A stretch of 64,000 nucleotides of DNA from the NCBI GenBank assembly GCA_024690605.1, contig JAILOV010000038.1:1-64000 (forward strand). Direction: 5' to 3'. A model generated the notes under the pieces. It was not told the origin of the DNA. It made no database searches and saw only the letters and a program-made list of their open reading frames with translations. Below are positions 6,166 to 15,173 of the stretch, one piece after another (position 1 is the first letter of the stretch; each line of letters begins with the position of its first letter). The translations under genes and the position numbers were made by a program. Origin of the DNA: Lachnospiraceae bacterium. Its GTDB lineage: Bacteria; Bacillota; Clostridia; Lachnospirales; Lachnospiraceae.

Positions 6166-8307
6166 ATGAAACAAACTTCTTCCATACCGATCCGGATCTG
6201 TCTGGGCGTCTATTTTGTCCTTCTGCTCCTTTTCCTGATCCATGCCTTTTCCCGCGCCGACATGCTCAAGTTCATCCGTGCGGATGATGAGGCGGAGAAG
6301 CGCGACTATGCGAACGCGTGGGAGATGGATTCCGGGGAATCCGTGGATCTCACGGAGATCAGTGCGAAGCGCTACGGCGGAAGCTTTGCGGTGTCCAAGG
6401 TTCTTCCGTTATTCATGAAGGAAACGGATGCGATCTATTTCTCCACGAGCAATCTGGCCTTCCGTGTGTTTGTGGACGGACAGCTGATCTACACCTATGA
6501 TACAACGGAGAATCTGACAGGCACCGGGGACGGGATATCCTATCATATGATCGGACTCGGGATCAAGGATGAGGGTCGTACGGTGCGGATCGAGGCGGAT
6601 GCGGTCTTTGCCGACGGCCACGGCGGCCGCATCAATGACATGCAGTACGGTCCCGAAGAACTGTACCGCTATGCCACGGTGCGCAGAAATCTGATCGGGT
6701 TTGATCTGTCCGCCCTGATGATGCTCTTCGGGATCACCATTCTGGGTTTCTATTTCGGTCTGCGCCGCAAAAACGCGATGTTTCGTTCGCTCTGGGCGCT
6801 GGGCCTTTCCGTCATGCTTTTCGGATCGTGGAGTCTCTGTGACACGGGTCTGCCGCAGCTTCTTTCCGGCGTTATCGGCACGTCGCGGGAGATCGTCTAC
6901 GGGATCCTGCATCTGGCGGGCCTGCCCCTGGTCTATTTTGTGAATTCCAGGACAAAGCGGAACCGGCCGGTCTATCTGTATCTTTCCTTTCTGGTAACGG
7001 TTCTGAGCTGTGGCTGGCTGGTGTTCTCGCGCTACGCGCTCGGCATGGACATGCACACCCAGGTTCTGGCGATCTATCTTTCCTATATCGCGGAACTGGC
7101 CATTCTGGTCATCATGCTGATCGACAACGAGATGTTCTGCAGGAAGCGGGGAGAATCCTCCTTCATGGAATATTTCTACGTCGGCGCCGGGGTTTTCATT
7201 CTCTGCTGTTTCATTGATATGGGCAGATATTCCATCGGCAGGAAATCGTCGGTCGGCCATGGGAGCTGGTTCCGGCTCGGGCTTGTGATCTTCTTTTTGT
7301 TTATGGGTCTGCAGCTGATTTTGTGGTGGTCCGAGGAAAAGGTGTCCCTGGAACGGGACCGGTTCATCAATCACCTGCTGCAGTATATCATGGGGCCGGT
7401 GGATCCGGACAGCAAGATCAAAAAGGTGCTCGAGTATCTGTGTGAGGAACTGCACGCCGACCGCGCCTATATCTTCGAGGATATGGGGGACGGGACCTTT
7501 GACAACACCTATGAGTATTGTGCGCCCGGTGTCACGCCGGAAATCAACAATCTCAAGGGGCTGCCCTATAAGGGGACGGTCGATGTCTGGTACGAGGAAT
7601 ACAAAAAGGGCGGCCATGTGATGATCGAGGATCTGGAGAAATATCGTTCCGTGAGTGAGAACATGTACCGGGTGTTAAAGCCGCAGGGCATCCGCACGCT
7701 CGTTACGGGACCTCTGGTCCTGGAGGGCGAGTATATCGGCTTTTTCGGTGTGGACAATCCTCCCGTCAGGATGATGGAGGAGGTGTCGGAGATCATCCGG
7801 CTCCTCATGTTCTTTTTGTCCGAGCTGGTCGCGCGGAGGGATTACCACAAGCGCCTGATGGATTACAGCTATCAGGATGCGCTCACCGGTGTGGGGAACC
7901 GCCGCGCCATCCGGGAGTTTGAAAAGAAAAAACTGGACACGTCGCGGCCCTACGGCTTTGTGATGTGTGATGTCAACGGGTTAAAGTCCGTGAACGACCA
8001 TGACGGGCATGATGCCGGTGATGCGCTGATCGTGAATGTCGCGTCCTGTCTTGCGCAGATCTTCGGGCGTGACCATGTCTTCCGCATGGGCGGCGATGAG
8101 TTTGCCGTCTACGCGTTCGACGAGACCGCGGAGAGCTTCGAGGCGCGGGTGTCCGCGTTCCGCAGTCTGATCGACAAAAACGGGATCCATGCGGCGGTCG
8201 GCGCTTCCTATGCGGCCGCCGGTGACGCCGACTGCAGTGCGCACAGGCTGGAAGCCGACAACCGCATGTATGAGGAAAAACGCGCCTATCATGCGACCGG
8301 TGCCTGA
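6166..8307 (+). CDS. 7TM sensor diguanylate cyclase (GAF-GGDEF)
   Basis: This 713-residue protein should make c-di-GMP from two GTP. An N-terminal helix is followed by an extracytoplasmic beta-rich domain (about 30-180), then seven hydrophobic helices (about 185-395) as in 7TMR-DISM sensors. A GAF-like domain (about 420-575) precedes the GGDEF domain (about 585-710) with the active motif MGGDEF. Its upstream region reads FGRDHVFRM, so the usual RxxD inhibitory site is missing and product inhibition may be weak. The start at 6166 was chosen because AGAGGGG lies 4 nt upstream and the longer frame would start inside the promoter. A GH31 gene begins 35 bp downstream. Confidence 0.88.
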   Translation: MKQTSSIPIRICLGVYFVLLLLFLIHAFSRADMLKFIRADDEAEKRDYANAWEMDSGESVDLTEISAKRYGGSFAVSKVLPLFMKETDAIYFSTSNLAFRVFVDGQLIYTYDTTENLTGTGDGISYHMIGLGIKDEGRTVRIEADAVFADGHGGRINDMQYGPEELYRYATVRRNLIGFDLSALMMLFGITILGFYFGLRRKNAMFRSLWALGLSVMLFGSWSLCDTGLPQLLSGVIGTSREIVYGILHLAGLPLVYFVNSRTKRNRPVYLYLSFLVTVLSCGWLVFSRYALGMDMHTQVLAIYLSYIAELAILVIMLIDNEMFCRKRGESSFMEYFYVGAGVFILCCFIDMGRYSIGRKSSVGHGSWFRLGLVIFFLFMGLQLILWWSEEKVSLERDRFINHLLQYIMGPVDPDSKIKKVLEYLCEELHADRAYIFEDMGDGTFDNTYEYCAPGVTPEINNLKGLPYKGTVDVWYEEYKKGGHVMIEDLEKYRSVSENMYRVLKPQGIRTLVTGPLVLEGEYIGFFGVDNPPVRMMEEVSEIIRLLMFFLSELVARRDYHKRLMDYSYQDALTGVGNRRAIREFEKKKLDTSRPYGFVMCDVNGLKSVNDHDGHDAGDALIVNVASCLAQIFGRDHVFRMGGDEFAVYAFDETAESFEARVSAFRSLIDKNGIHAAVGASYAAAGDADCSAHRLEADNRMYEEKRAYHATGA

Positions 8308-8342
8308 CGGATGCCCGGCAGTGCCGGGGCAGGAGGGATCTG

Positions 8343-10619
8343 ATGTTAACGGCAAATCCGCGTGTAAACAGACAGATTGATCATGTCGAAAGAGTGGATA
8401 ACGTGCTGAAACTGATTTCCGATTTCGGCACGTTATTTTTGGAACCGCAGTCAGAATGCATTGTCAGAGTGACCTTTTCGGTTAAGGGTTCCCGTTCGGA
8501 TAAGGACAGGCCGGGTGTGATCGCAAGAGATCCTTATACGGACTGGAGCTTTGCGGACAGGCCGGATGCTGTTGAGCTGGTCCTGCCGCAGATCACGGTA
8601 TGTGTCAGCAAAAAGTCGGGTTCGGTCTGTTTCTTTGACCGCGACAGGAATCCGATCTTTTCGGAGGATCCCCGAAATCCAAGAGAATACGAAGCTTTTG
8701 AAACCTTTCGCCTTGCGGACGCACCGCAAAAGACCAGGATCATAGACACCGCGGACGGCAAAAAGGAAGTCGTGGAAGACGCGCGCAAGGTTTCTGACGG
8801 GGAGAGTTATCATTTCCGCCTGAACTTTAAACCGGGAGATGAGGCGATCTACGGGCTCGGGCAGCAGGAGAAGGGATCCGGCTCCCTTCGGGGCAAAACG
8901 CTCTATATCCATCAGGCGAACAGGAAGATCGCGGCTTCCCTGTTTGTGTCGACGGGAGGATACGGGATACTGGCGGACACCTATGCCCCGATGATCTTTC
9001 ATGACGGCCCGGACGGCTCGTATCTTTATCTGGAAGCGGATCGGGAACTGGATTACTACTTCCTTGCGGGCGGCATGAACGATGTGATCAGGGGATATCG
9101 TTTTCTCACCGGGAAGGCTGCCCTTTTGCCCAGATGGGCATTTGGATATGTTCAGTCGCAGGAGCGCTATGAGTCACAGCAGGAGATCCTGGATACCGTC
9201 CGCAGGTTTCGGGAGGAAGGGATCGGGCTTGACTGCATCGTTCTGGACTGGATGAGCTGGAAGGACAATGAATGGGGGCAGAAGTCCTATGATCCTCAAA
9301 GATTTCCCGATCCTGCGGACATGATCCGCAGGCTTCATGAGGACCATGTTCACTTTATGATATCGATCTGGCCCACGATGGCGGAGGGCACGGCCGATCA
9401 CGCGGAATTTGCCCGGAGGAAGCTGTTCCTGCCGGCCTGTTCGGTGTATGATGCGCTGAAGGAAGAAGCCAGGGAATTGTATTTTGATCAGCTGAGGCAG
9501 ACACATTTCCGCTGCGGTACGGATGCCTGGTGGTGCGACAGCAGTGAGCCCATAACCCCGGAGTGGAACCACGCATTCCGGCCGGAGGAGGGGGCGCTTT
9601 TTCAGGAATACTGCAGCGAAGTCGGCCTCCGGATTCCCTGCGAATATACCAACAGTTACCCGCTTTATCATGCCATGGGGATCTATGAGAATCAGAGAAA
9701 AGCCATGGAGCAGAGCGGGATGGAGGAGAAAAGGGTCTGTAACCTCACCAGAAGCTCTTATACGGGGCAGCAGCGCTACGGAACGGTCATGTGGTCGGGC
9801 GATACGGCTGCGAGCTGGGACACGTTCCGGGATCAGATCGCGATCGGACTGCATTACAGTGCTTCCGGAATGCCGTTCTGGACAAACGACATCGGCGCTT
9901 TTTTTGTAAAGCAGGCGGACACCTGGTACTGGAATGGGGATTATGATGATACGGCGGACAATAAGGGCTACTGTGAGCTCTACGTCCGCTGGTTTCAGTA
10001 TGCCGCGTTTCTTCCCATGTTCCGCGCGCACGGCACGGACTTCAGGAGAGAGCCCTGGACCTTTCGGGGAGAGTTTTATGACGCGCTGATCGCGGCGATC
10101 AGACTCCGATACAGTCTGATGCCCTACATCTATTCCGAAGCGGGCAAGGTGTGGCTCAAGGATAATTCTTTCATCCGGTGGCTGGCTTTTGATCATACGG
10201 ATGACAGGAAGACCTGGGAGATCACGGATCAGTTCCTGTTTGGTGAGAACCTCATGGTCTGCCCCGTTGTAGAGCCCATGTACTACGATATAGACGGAAA
10301 CCCCTTGAAAGATGTAGAAAAGAACCGTAGTGTCTACTTCCCTGCGGGCTGCGACTGGCGCGATTTCTACACGGAACAGAGATATGCCGGCGGGAGCACC
10401 TGCCGGGTGGAGGCCGGCCTGGACAGGATCCCCGTTTTTGTGAGAGAAGGCAGCCTCATTCCCGTCAGAAAGCCCGCGCTTTCTACCGAGGAACAAAACG
10501 ATGAGATCACGTTCAGGCGGTTTTCGGATGCCGGTGCATGCTATGATCTCTATGAGGATGACGGTGACGGCTATGGATATGAGAGAGGGGAATACCGGTT
10601 GAGGCGGGAGTGTGTGTGA
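8343..10619 (+). CDS. GH31 alpha-glycosidase (alpha-xylosidase-like)
   Basis: This 758-residue enzyme of glycoside hydrolase family 31 should cleave terminal alpha-linked sugars with retention. An N-terminal beta-sandwich (about 20-240) leads into the TIM barrel. The nucleophile is Asp399 in WWCDSSEP, and the acid/base is Asp487 in MWSGD. The W-W-x-D-x-x-E-P form resembles alpha-xylosidases and sulfoquinovosidase relatives more than starch alpha-glucosidases, but substrate is not certain. No signal peptide is present, so it acts inside the cell on imported oligosaccharides. AGGAGGGA precedes the ATG. Its TGA overlaps the start of the ThuA gene (TGATG), a sign of translational coupling. Confidence 0.9.
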   Translation: MLTANPRVNRQIDHVERVDNVLKLISDFGTLFLEPQSECIVRVTFSVKGSRSDKDRPGVIARDPYTDWSFADRPDAVELVLPQITVCVSKKSGSVCFFDRDRNPIFSEDPRNPREYEAFETFRLADAPQKTRIIDTADGKKEVVEDARKVSDGESYHFRLNFKPGDEAIYGLGQQEKGSGSLRGKTLYIHQANRKIAASLFVSTGGYGILADTYAPMIFHDGPDGSYLYLEADRELDYYFLAGGMNDVIRGYRFLTGKAALLPRWAFGYVQSQERYESQQEILDTVRRFREEGIGLDCIVLDWMSWKDNEWGQKSYDPQRFPDPADMIRRLHEDHVHFMISIWPTMAEGTADHAEFARRKLFLPACSVYDALKEEARELYFDQLRQTHFRCGTDAWWCDSSEPITPEWNHAFRPEEGALFQEYCSEVGLRIPCEYTNSYPLYHAMGIYENQRKAMEQSGMEEKRVCNLTRSSYTGQQRYGTVMWSGDTAASWDTFRDQIAIGLHYSASGMPFWTNDIGAFFVKQADTWYWNGDYDDTADNKGYCELYVRWFQYAAFLPMFRAHGTDFRREPWTFRGEFYDALIAAIRLRYSLMPYIYSEAGKVWLKDNSFIRWLAFDHTDDRKTWEITDQFLFGENLMVCPVVEPMYYDIDGNPLKDVEKNRSVYFPAGCDWRDFYTEQRYAGGSTCRVEAGLDRIPVFVREGSLIPVRKPALSTEEQNDEITFRRFSDAGACYDLYEDDGDGYGYERGEYRLRRECV

Positions 10620-11323
10620 TGATCAGAGTTACGATTTGGAATGAATATGAGCACGAAAGGACGATCCCGGCGATCGCGCAGGTTTATCCCGAGGGGATCC
10701 ACGGTGCGTTGAAAGCGGGGCTGTCGACGGAAGAGGATCTTGCTGTCAGGTGTTCGACGTTTCAGGATCCCGAACAGGGCCTGTCGGAAGAACTGCTCCG
10801 GGATACCGATGTGCTGATCTGGTGGAGTCATGCCAGGCAGGATGACATCGCAGCAGCGAACACGGAGCGTGTGATCAGGCATGTCCACAGCGGGATGGGA
10901 TTGATCGCGCTGCACTCCGCGCATTACAGCCCGGTTTTCAGACAGCTGATGGGAACACCGTGCACGCTGGGCTGGAAACACGGTGATCAGGAGAAACTCT
11001 TCTGCGTGGAACCTTCGCATCCGATCGCGGCAGGTGTTCCGCACATCATCGATCTGCCCGAAGAAGAGCTCTACTGCGAACCTTTTTCCATACCAAGACC
11101 GGATGATGTGGTCTTTCTCGGATGGTTTGCAGGCGGCGCCGTTTTCCGGAGCGGATGCACATTTACAAGGGGGTACGGGAAGATCTTCTATTTCCAGCCC
11201 GGGCACGAGGAAAACAGAGTCTACGATGATCCCGGCATCCGCAGGATCCTGATCAATGCGGTCAGGTGGGCGGCGCCCGCGGTCAGGCTTCCAAAGCCGG
11301 AAGAGAATTTTAAGATCGGATGA
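10619..11323 (+). CDS. ThuA-like protein
   Basis: The 234-residue protein matches the ThuA family (class I glutamine amidotransferase-like fold), linked in rhizobia to trehalose and sucrose use. Recognisable pieces are VTIWNEYEHE, DTDVLIWWSHA, SGMGLIALHSAHYS, GWKHGDQE and the C-terminal YFQPGHE with a final RRILINAVRWA helix. The family's reaction is still poorly defined; some members act in keto-sugar and disaccharide catabolism. The ATG at 10619 overlaps the GH31 stop codon by one base, which was preferred to an in-frame ATG three codons earlier. With the adjacent GH31 gene it forms a small glycan-use operon. Confidence 0.88.
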   Translation: MIRVTIWNEYEHERTIPAIAQVYPEGIHGALKAGLSTEEDLAVRCSTFQDPEQGLSEELLRDTDVLIWWSHARQDDIAAANTERVIRHVHSGMGLIALHSAHYSPVFRQLMGTPCTLGWKHGDQEKLFCVEPSHPIAAGVPHIIDLPEEELYCEPFSIPRPDDVVFLGWFAGGAVFRSGCTFTRGYGKIFYFQPGHEENRVYDDPGIRRILINAVRWAAPAVRLPKPEENFKIG

Positions 11324-11415
11324 TCCTCTGACAGGAGACAATTTGATTCAGTATCTGTGCCGACAGAGGCAAAGCGCGTCGAAGAGAGAAAACGGGATCA
11401 TAGAAACGCAGATCA

Positions 11416-12216
11416 TCACACTCTTTCCCGGAGAAATTCCATGGACTTCATTAAGGCGTCGGCATAGGACGCGGCACCGAAGAACTCCGCCATCACATAT
11501 CCGCCGTAACCGTTTGCTTTCAGTCTGTTCAGCAGCTCCTCCATGGGGATGTCTCCTTCCCCCACCGCACAGGGCCACAGGGTCCTGCCGCCCGGGCATC
11601 TGCACGGATCACCGCTTCCGCTGCGGCTGTAGAGCCTGTCCTTGAGATGCACATGAACGATCCGGCCGGCAAATGCTTTTTCGGCTGCCAGCACATCCTC
11701 GCCGGAATACGCGAAATTTCCGGTATCGAACGCAACCTGAAGTCCGGGGACCGCATCCAGAAAAAACTGCATACCTTCCATCGTGGAGATCGGACTTAAT
11801 GCGTTGTCATAGTCTTCGATCGTCAGGGTGAGTCCGCTTTGCGAAGCAAGCCCGTAAAGCCTGCGCATGCCCTCCGCCATTCTCTTTCGTTTTTCTTCCC
11901 GCGTGATCCCGTTATCATGTTCGCCGAAGAATCCCGGGATCGCCATGATCTTGTCCGTTCCCAGATCCACGGCCAGACGGACATGCTCTTCCATGTCCGC
12001 TTCAACGATCTCTTCCTGCCAGGCATAATTGCGGTAAATGCTTGCCACGGCGATCCCGTGCGCACCAAGGAGCTCCGCGCCCTCATGATCATCCGCGTCA
12101 ACTTCCGCGGCTTCAAAGCCCAGCGCCCTCACATATGCAAAGGTCTGCTCCGGTGTTTCGCCGCGCTCTGCGGCAGCCTGTCTGATGTGGTGATAAAAGG
12201 TCCCTGCTTTCATCAT
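11416..12216 (-). CDS. Sugar phosphate isomerase/epimerase (TIM barrel)
   Basis: The 266-residue protein belongs to the xylose-isomerase-like TIM barrel family (AP endonuclease 2 superfamily). Typical pieces are ALGFEAAEVDA near the N-terminus, LTIEDYDN with the metal-binding Glu, VAFDTGNF with the metal Asp, IVHVHLKD with the metal His, and VGEGDIPMEELL followed by GYVMAEFF. Such proteins isomerise or epimerise sugars or inositols; the substrate is not visible. It faces the GH31/ThuA pair tail to tail, and the three form a plausible sugar catabolism set. It follows the zinc-ribbon gene by 11 bp in the same direction. Confidence 0.88.
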   Translation of the reverse strand: MMKAGTFYHHIRQAAAERGETPEQTFAYVRALGFEAAEVDADDHEGAELLGAHGIAVASIYRNYAWQEEIVEADMEEHVRLAVDLGTDKIMAIPGFFGEHDNGITREEKRKRMAEGMRRLYGLASQSGLTLTIEDYDNALSPISTMEGMQFFLDAVPGLQVAFDTGNFAYSGEDVLAAEKAFAGRIVHVHLKDRLYSRSGSGDPCRCPGGRTLWPCAVGEGDIPMEELLNRLKANGYGGYVMAEFFGAASYADALMKSMEFLRERV

Positions 12217-12227
12217 GATCCGGTTGA

Positions 12228-12983
12228 TCAGTCAAAGTCATATTCCGCCAGGGTGTCGACGATGACGGGGTCCGACGCTTCCACGATATCGAAATCATCG
12301 ACGGTGACCTTTACGATGCTGTAATAGATCGGCGTGGCCGTTGCCGAATAGGAATCATCCTCATAGGCTGCGGTGACGACATAATACGATCCTTCCTGTA
12401 CCTTGCGTCCCGCGGATACACAGCTGTGATAGTGGTCGATCCCGTTTTCCTCGCTCACCAGTTTGGTTCCGTAGCTGTCAGCCTCACTGTATTTCCAGTA
12501 AGCAAGATTGGCGCCGGTAATGTCCGTATGAAGGCATCCGTTCTCCAGGTAGCAGTATAATCCGGAATTCTCCGATTCCGCGGTTTCGACCGCACGGTTC
12601 CCGTTCTCTCCGGTAAAATAGGATACCAGGGAAAGGATCACGAGGGCGGCCGTCATGATGGCGAACATGAGTGCAAACATCTTGATGACACCGGGATCGA
12701 AAGAATGGCCGCTTTTTGCCTGCTCCTTGCGCATCTCCCGGCTTTCCTTCATCTGTTCGCCGACAAAGCCGAGCACATCCTTGACCGCTCCCCTGACATC
12801 GATGTTCACGTTGTCGGCATGCTCGATCGATGCGAACTCGGCATTGTAGTTATTGATGGCTTTCTCGATAACAAAGGTCGATCCGCAGAAGGGGCATTTG
12901 GCCGTTTCCTCGGCGCTGTTGACCTCTATGCTTCCTCCGCACTGCGTACACGATGCGGGAACCATTTTGACTGTGTTTTCCAT
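12228..12983 (-). CDS. Zinc-ribbon membrane protein
   Basis: The 251-residue protein starts with a zinc ribbon, C-x2-C (about 11-14) and C-x2-C (about 29-32, CPFCGSTF), followed by a soluble helical region, one transmembrane helix (about 108-130), and an outside domain rich in Tyr, Ser and Asp. No known catalytic domain was recognised. Similar zinc-ribbon/one-helix proteins are common in Clostridia without known function. The start at 12983 has GGAGG 7 nt before the ATG. A longer in-frame start would add a region without protein-like composition. It leads the isomerase gene. Confidence 0.8.
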   Translation of the reverse strand: MENTVKMVPASCTQCGGSIEVNSAEETAKCPFCGSTFVIEKAINNYNAEFASIEHADNVNIDVRGAVKDVLGFVGEQMKESREMRKEQAKSGHSFDPGVIKMFALMFAIMTAALVILSLVSYFTGENGNRAVETAESENSGLYCYLENGCLHTDITGANLAYWKYSEADSYGTKLVSEENGIDHYHSCVSAGRKVQEGSYYVVTAAYEDDSYSATATPIYYSIVKVTVDDFDIVEASDPVIVDTLAEYDFD

Positions 12984-13176
12984 GATGCTTCCTCCGGCTT
13001 GGTTGTGAAACAGCGAAACACAGATCCCGTCCGCGGGATCTTCTGTCTTCTGATGACAGTATAGCAGATATCGGTAAGGATGGCACTTTTCGCGTGCAAA
13101 AACATTGAGAAATGTGGTATGATGTCTCGCAGGTACGTGCATATTGCAGGCAGATCCGCACGGAAGGAGTGGGACG

Positions 13177-13689
13177 ATGGAATTCTCAGATGTGGTAAAA
13201 AACCGCTATTCCTGCAAGAAGTACAGTGAGAAAAAGGTAGAAAGGGAAAAGCTGCAGGCCATTCTGGAAGCGGGACGTCTGGCACCTACGGCCAAAAATC
13301 TGCAGGAGCAGCGCATCTATGTCGTTGAGTCTGAGGAGAATCTGGCCAGGATCGATCAGGCGACGCCGTGCCGTTACGGCGCGCCCACCGTGCTGGTCGT
13401 CGCTTTTGACAGGAACAACGTGTTCACCTATCCGGGCGGCAGGAGGGATTCCGGCGCCGAGGATGCGTCCATCGTGGCCACACACCTGATGCTGGCCGCA
13501 GCGAACGAAGGGGTGGACAGCTGCTGGCTCAATTTCTTTGATCCCGACGCGCTCGCACGCGATCTCGGCCTTCCGGAGAATGAGGAGATCCTGATGCTCC
13601 TGGATCTCGGCTATGCCGCTGACGGCGCCGGACCGCTGGACAATCACGGCAGGAGAAAAGAACTGTCGGAGACGGTGCGTTATCTATAG
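13177..13689 (+). CDS. Nitroreductase-family flavoprotein
   Basis: The 170-residue protein is a short nitroreductase, an FMN-dependent NAD(P)H oxidoreductase. The family's N-terminal FMN-phosphate motif is seen in NRYSCKKYSEKKV (R-x-S/C-x-K-x-F/Y), followed by LEAGRLAPTAKNLQEQRI, a mid-segment GAEDASIVATHLMLAA, and ANEGVDSCWLNFF. The real substrate may be a quinone, nitro compound or other electron acceptor. The ATG at 13177 has AAGGAG 7 nt upstream. A GGDEF gene follows 52 bp downstream on the same strand. Confidence 0.9.
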   Translation: MEFSDVVKNRYSCKKYSEKKVEREKLQAILEAGRLAPTAKNLQEQRIYVVESEENLARIDQATPCRYGAPTVLVVAFDRNNVFTYPGGRRDSGAEDASIVATHLMLAAANEGVDSCWLNFFDPDALARDLGLPENEEILMLLDLGYAADGAGPLDNHGRRKELSETVRYL

Positions 13690-13741
13690 GCAAAGGACCC
13701 CGGATCGCTGTTTGCGGATCGGAAAGAGGCGGTGACATCCC

Positions 13742-15166
13742 ATGAAGATGACAGAGGAACTGTTCGACAGCATTATCAACACCTCGCAGGACTGTGTGTT
13801 CTGGAAGGACAGTGAACGGCGCTTTCTCGGCGTGAACCAGGCATTCCTTGATTACTACGGTTTTGAATCCGCGGACGTGCTTGTGGGCAAGACCGACGAG
13901 GATATGGGATGGCATTCGGATCCGGAACCGTTCAAGCGCGATGAACAGCGCGTCCTCGCCGGAAGAAGCACCTACAAGGTCCAGGGCAAGTGCATGATCC
14001 GCGGGGAGGAGAGGGATATCATCGCATCGAAGCGCCCGCTGTATGACGGCGACAGGATCGTCGGTCTGGTGGGGAGCTTTGTGGATATCACCGATGTGCT
14101 GCGGCGCAGGAATGGTCTGGATAGCGCACAGATCGTCTACACGATCGAAAAACTGAGAAAATTCCGCTATTTTGACAGGATCGTCGATGAGATCAGTCTG
14201 GATGAGATCCTGGATCCCCTGACCGGTGTGCTTTCCCGCAGCTATTCGATGAAGTTCGTCAACAACCTCATCAGTGAAGGGATCCCGTTTACCTTCACGA
14301 TGATCGATCTCGACAATTTCAAGCATATCAATGACAGCTTCGGGCATTCGGCCGGCGATCAGGTCCTGAAAGCCGTTTCGAAGGGAATCGCGGAAACGGC
14401 GGGAGAACACGGGCTTGTCGGCCGTTTCGGCGGCGATGAACTGCTGCTGATCGATCTTCGTCATATCGGTTACGATCAGAAGGAAGCTTTCTTTGAAAAG
14501 CTGTATGCGGGATCGGTAGCCCTGCGGATCACGATGGATTTTGATACCGGTTCGGCTCTTGTCACCGCCACCTCCGGCAGCGCGTCTTTCCCCGCCGATG
14601 CCGACAACTTCGACGAGCTGTTTGATATCATCGACAAGATGCTCTACCTCGGCAAGGGAAAAGGCCGGGACTGCTATACGGTTTATAATGAGGGCATGCA
14701 CAGGGATCTGGAGCTCGTCAGGATCACGAAAAAGGGGATGTTCCCCGAGATGCAGAACATGAGGCTGCAGCTGCGTGAGGTGAAGGGGCTGCAGGCAAAG
14801 CTGGCGGCTGTGTTACCGAGACTCCGGGAGCTGCTGCAGATCGAAGATCTTTACTATGTCGGGGCGGACGGCCGGATGAAGTCGGTCACGGATCCCGCAT
14901 TTGACGGGGACGCCGGTGACATTGCGGACCTGATGGAGGAGGACATTTTCGCCGACAGGGCGCCGGAACGGGCGGAGAAGGCTTCCCCTGTTTTTTACCG
15001 GACATTGACGGAGAACGGACTGGCGTCTGCCCTTATCATGCGGTTCGGAAACGGCGGTCCGGCATCCGGCTATCTTGTGTGCGCGGTCCGGCGCAGCTTC
15101 CGCATCTGGCAGGATAACGAATGTGCGATCCTGTACTATCTCACCGGACTGTTGGAGCAGGAGTAA
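13742..15166 (+). CDS. PAS-GGDEF diguanylate cyclase with C-terminal GAF-like domain
   Basis: This 474-residue cytoplasmic protein begins with a PAS domain (about 5-120; FWKDSERRFLGVNQAFLDYYG, typical of PAS ligand or redox sensors). A GGDEF domain follows (about 155-310), with DPLTGVLSRSY, MIDLDNFKHINDSFGH and the active motif GRFGGDEL. Position 5 is Leu rather than the usual Phe, which is a mild change. The C-terminal third (about 355-470) looks like a degenerate GAF domain. It should make c-di-GMP, in a cell with many such enzymes. It ends 7 bp from the convergent HD-GYP gene. Confidence 0.88.
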   Translation: MKMTEELFDSIINTSQDCVFWKDSERRFLGVNQAFLDYYGFESADVLVGKTDEDMGWHSDPEPFKRDEQRVLAGRSTYKVQGKCMIRGEERDIIASKRPLYDGDRIVGLVGSFVDITDVLRRRNGLDSAQIVYTIEKLRKFRYFDRIVDEISLDEILDPLTGVLSRSYSMKFVNNLISEGIPFTFTMIDLDNFKHINDSFGHSAGDQVLKAVSKGIAETAGEHGLVGRFGGDELLLIDLRHIGYDQKEAFFEKLYAGSVALRITMDFDTGSALVTATSGSASFPADADNFDELFDIIDKMLYLGKGKGRDCYTVYNEGMHRDLELVRITKKGMFPEMQNMRLQLREVKGLQAKLAAVLPRLRELLQIEDLYYVGADGRMKSVTDPAFDGDAGDIADLMEEDIFADRAPERAEKASPVFYRTLTENGLASALIMRFGNGGPASGYLVCAVRRSFRIWQDNECAILYYLTGLLEQE

Positions 15167-15173
15167 AGGAATA

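Noticed and set aside
13080..13176. Possible riboswitch before the nitroreductase gene
   Set aside because: Only a normal-looking short leader with an SD; no c-di-GMP, FMN or other riboswitch core was found.
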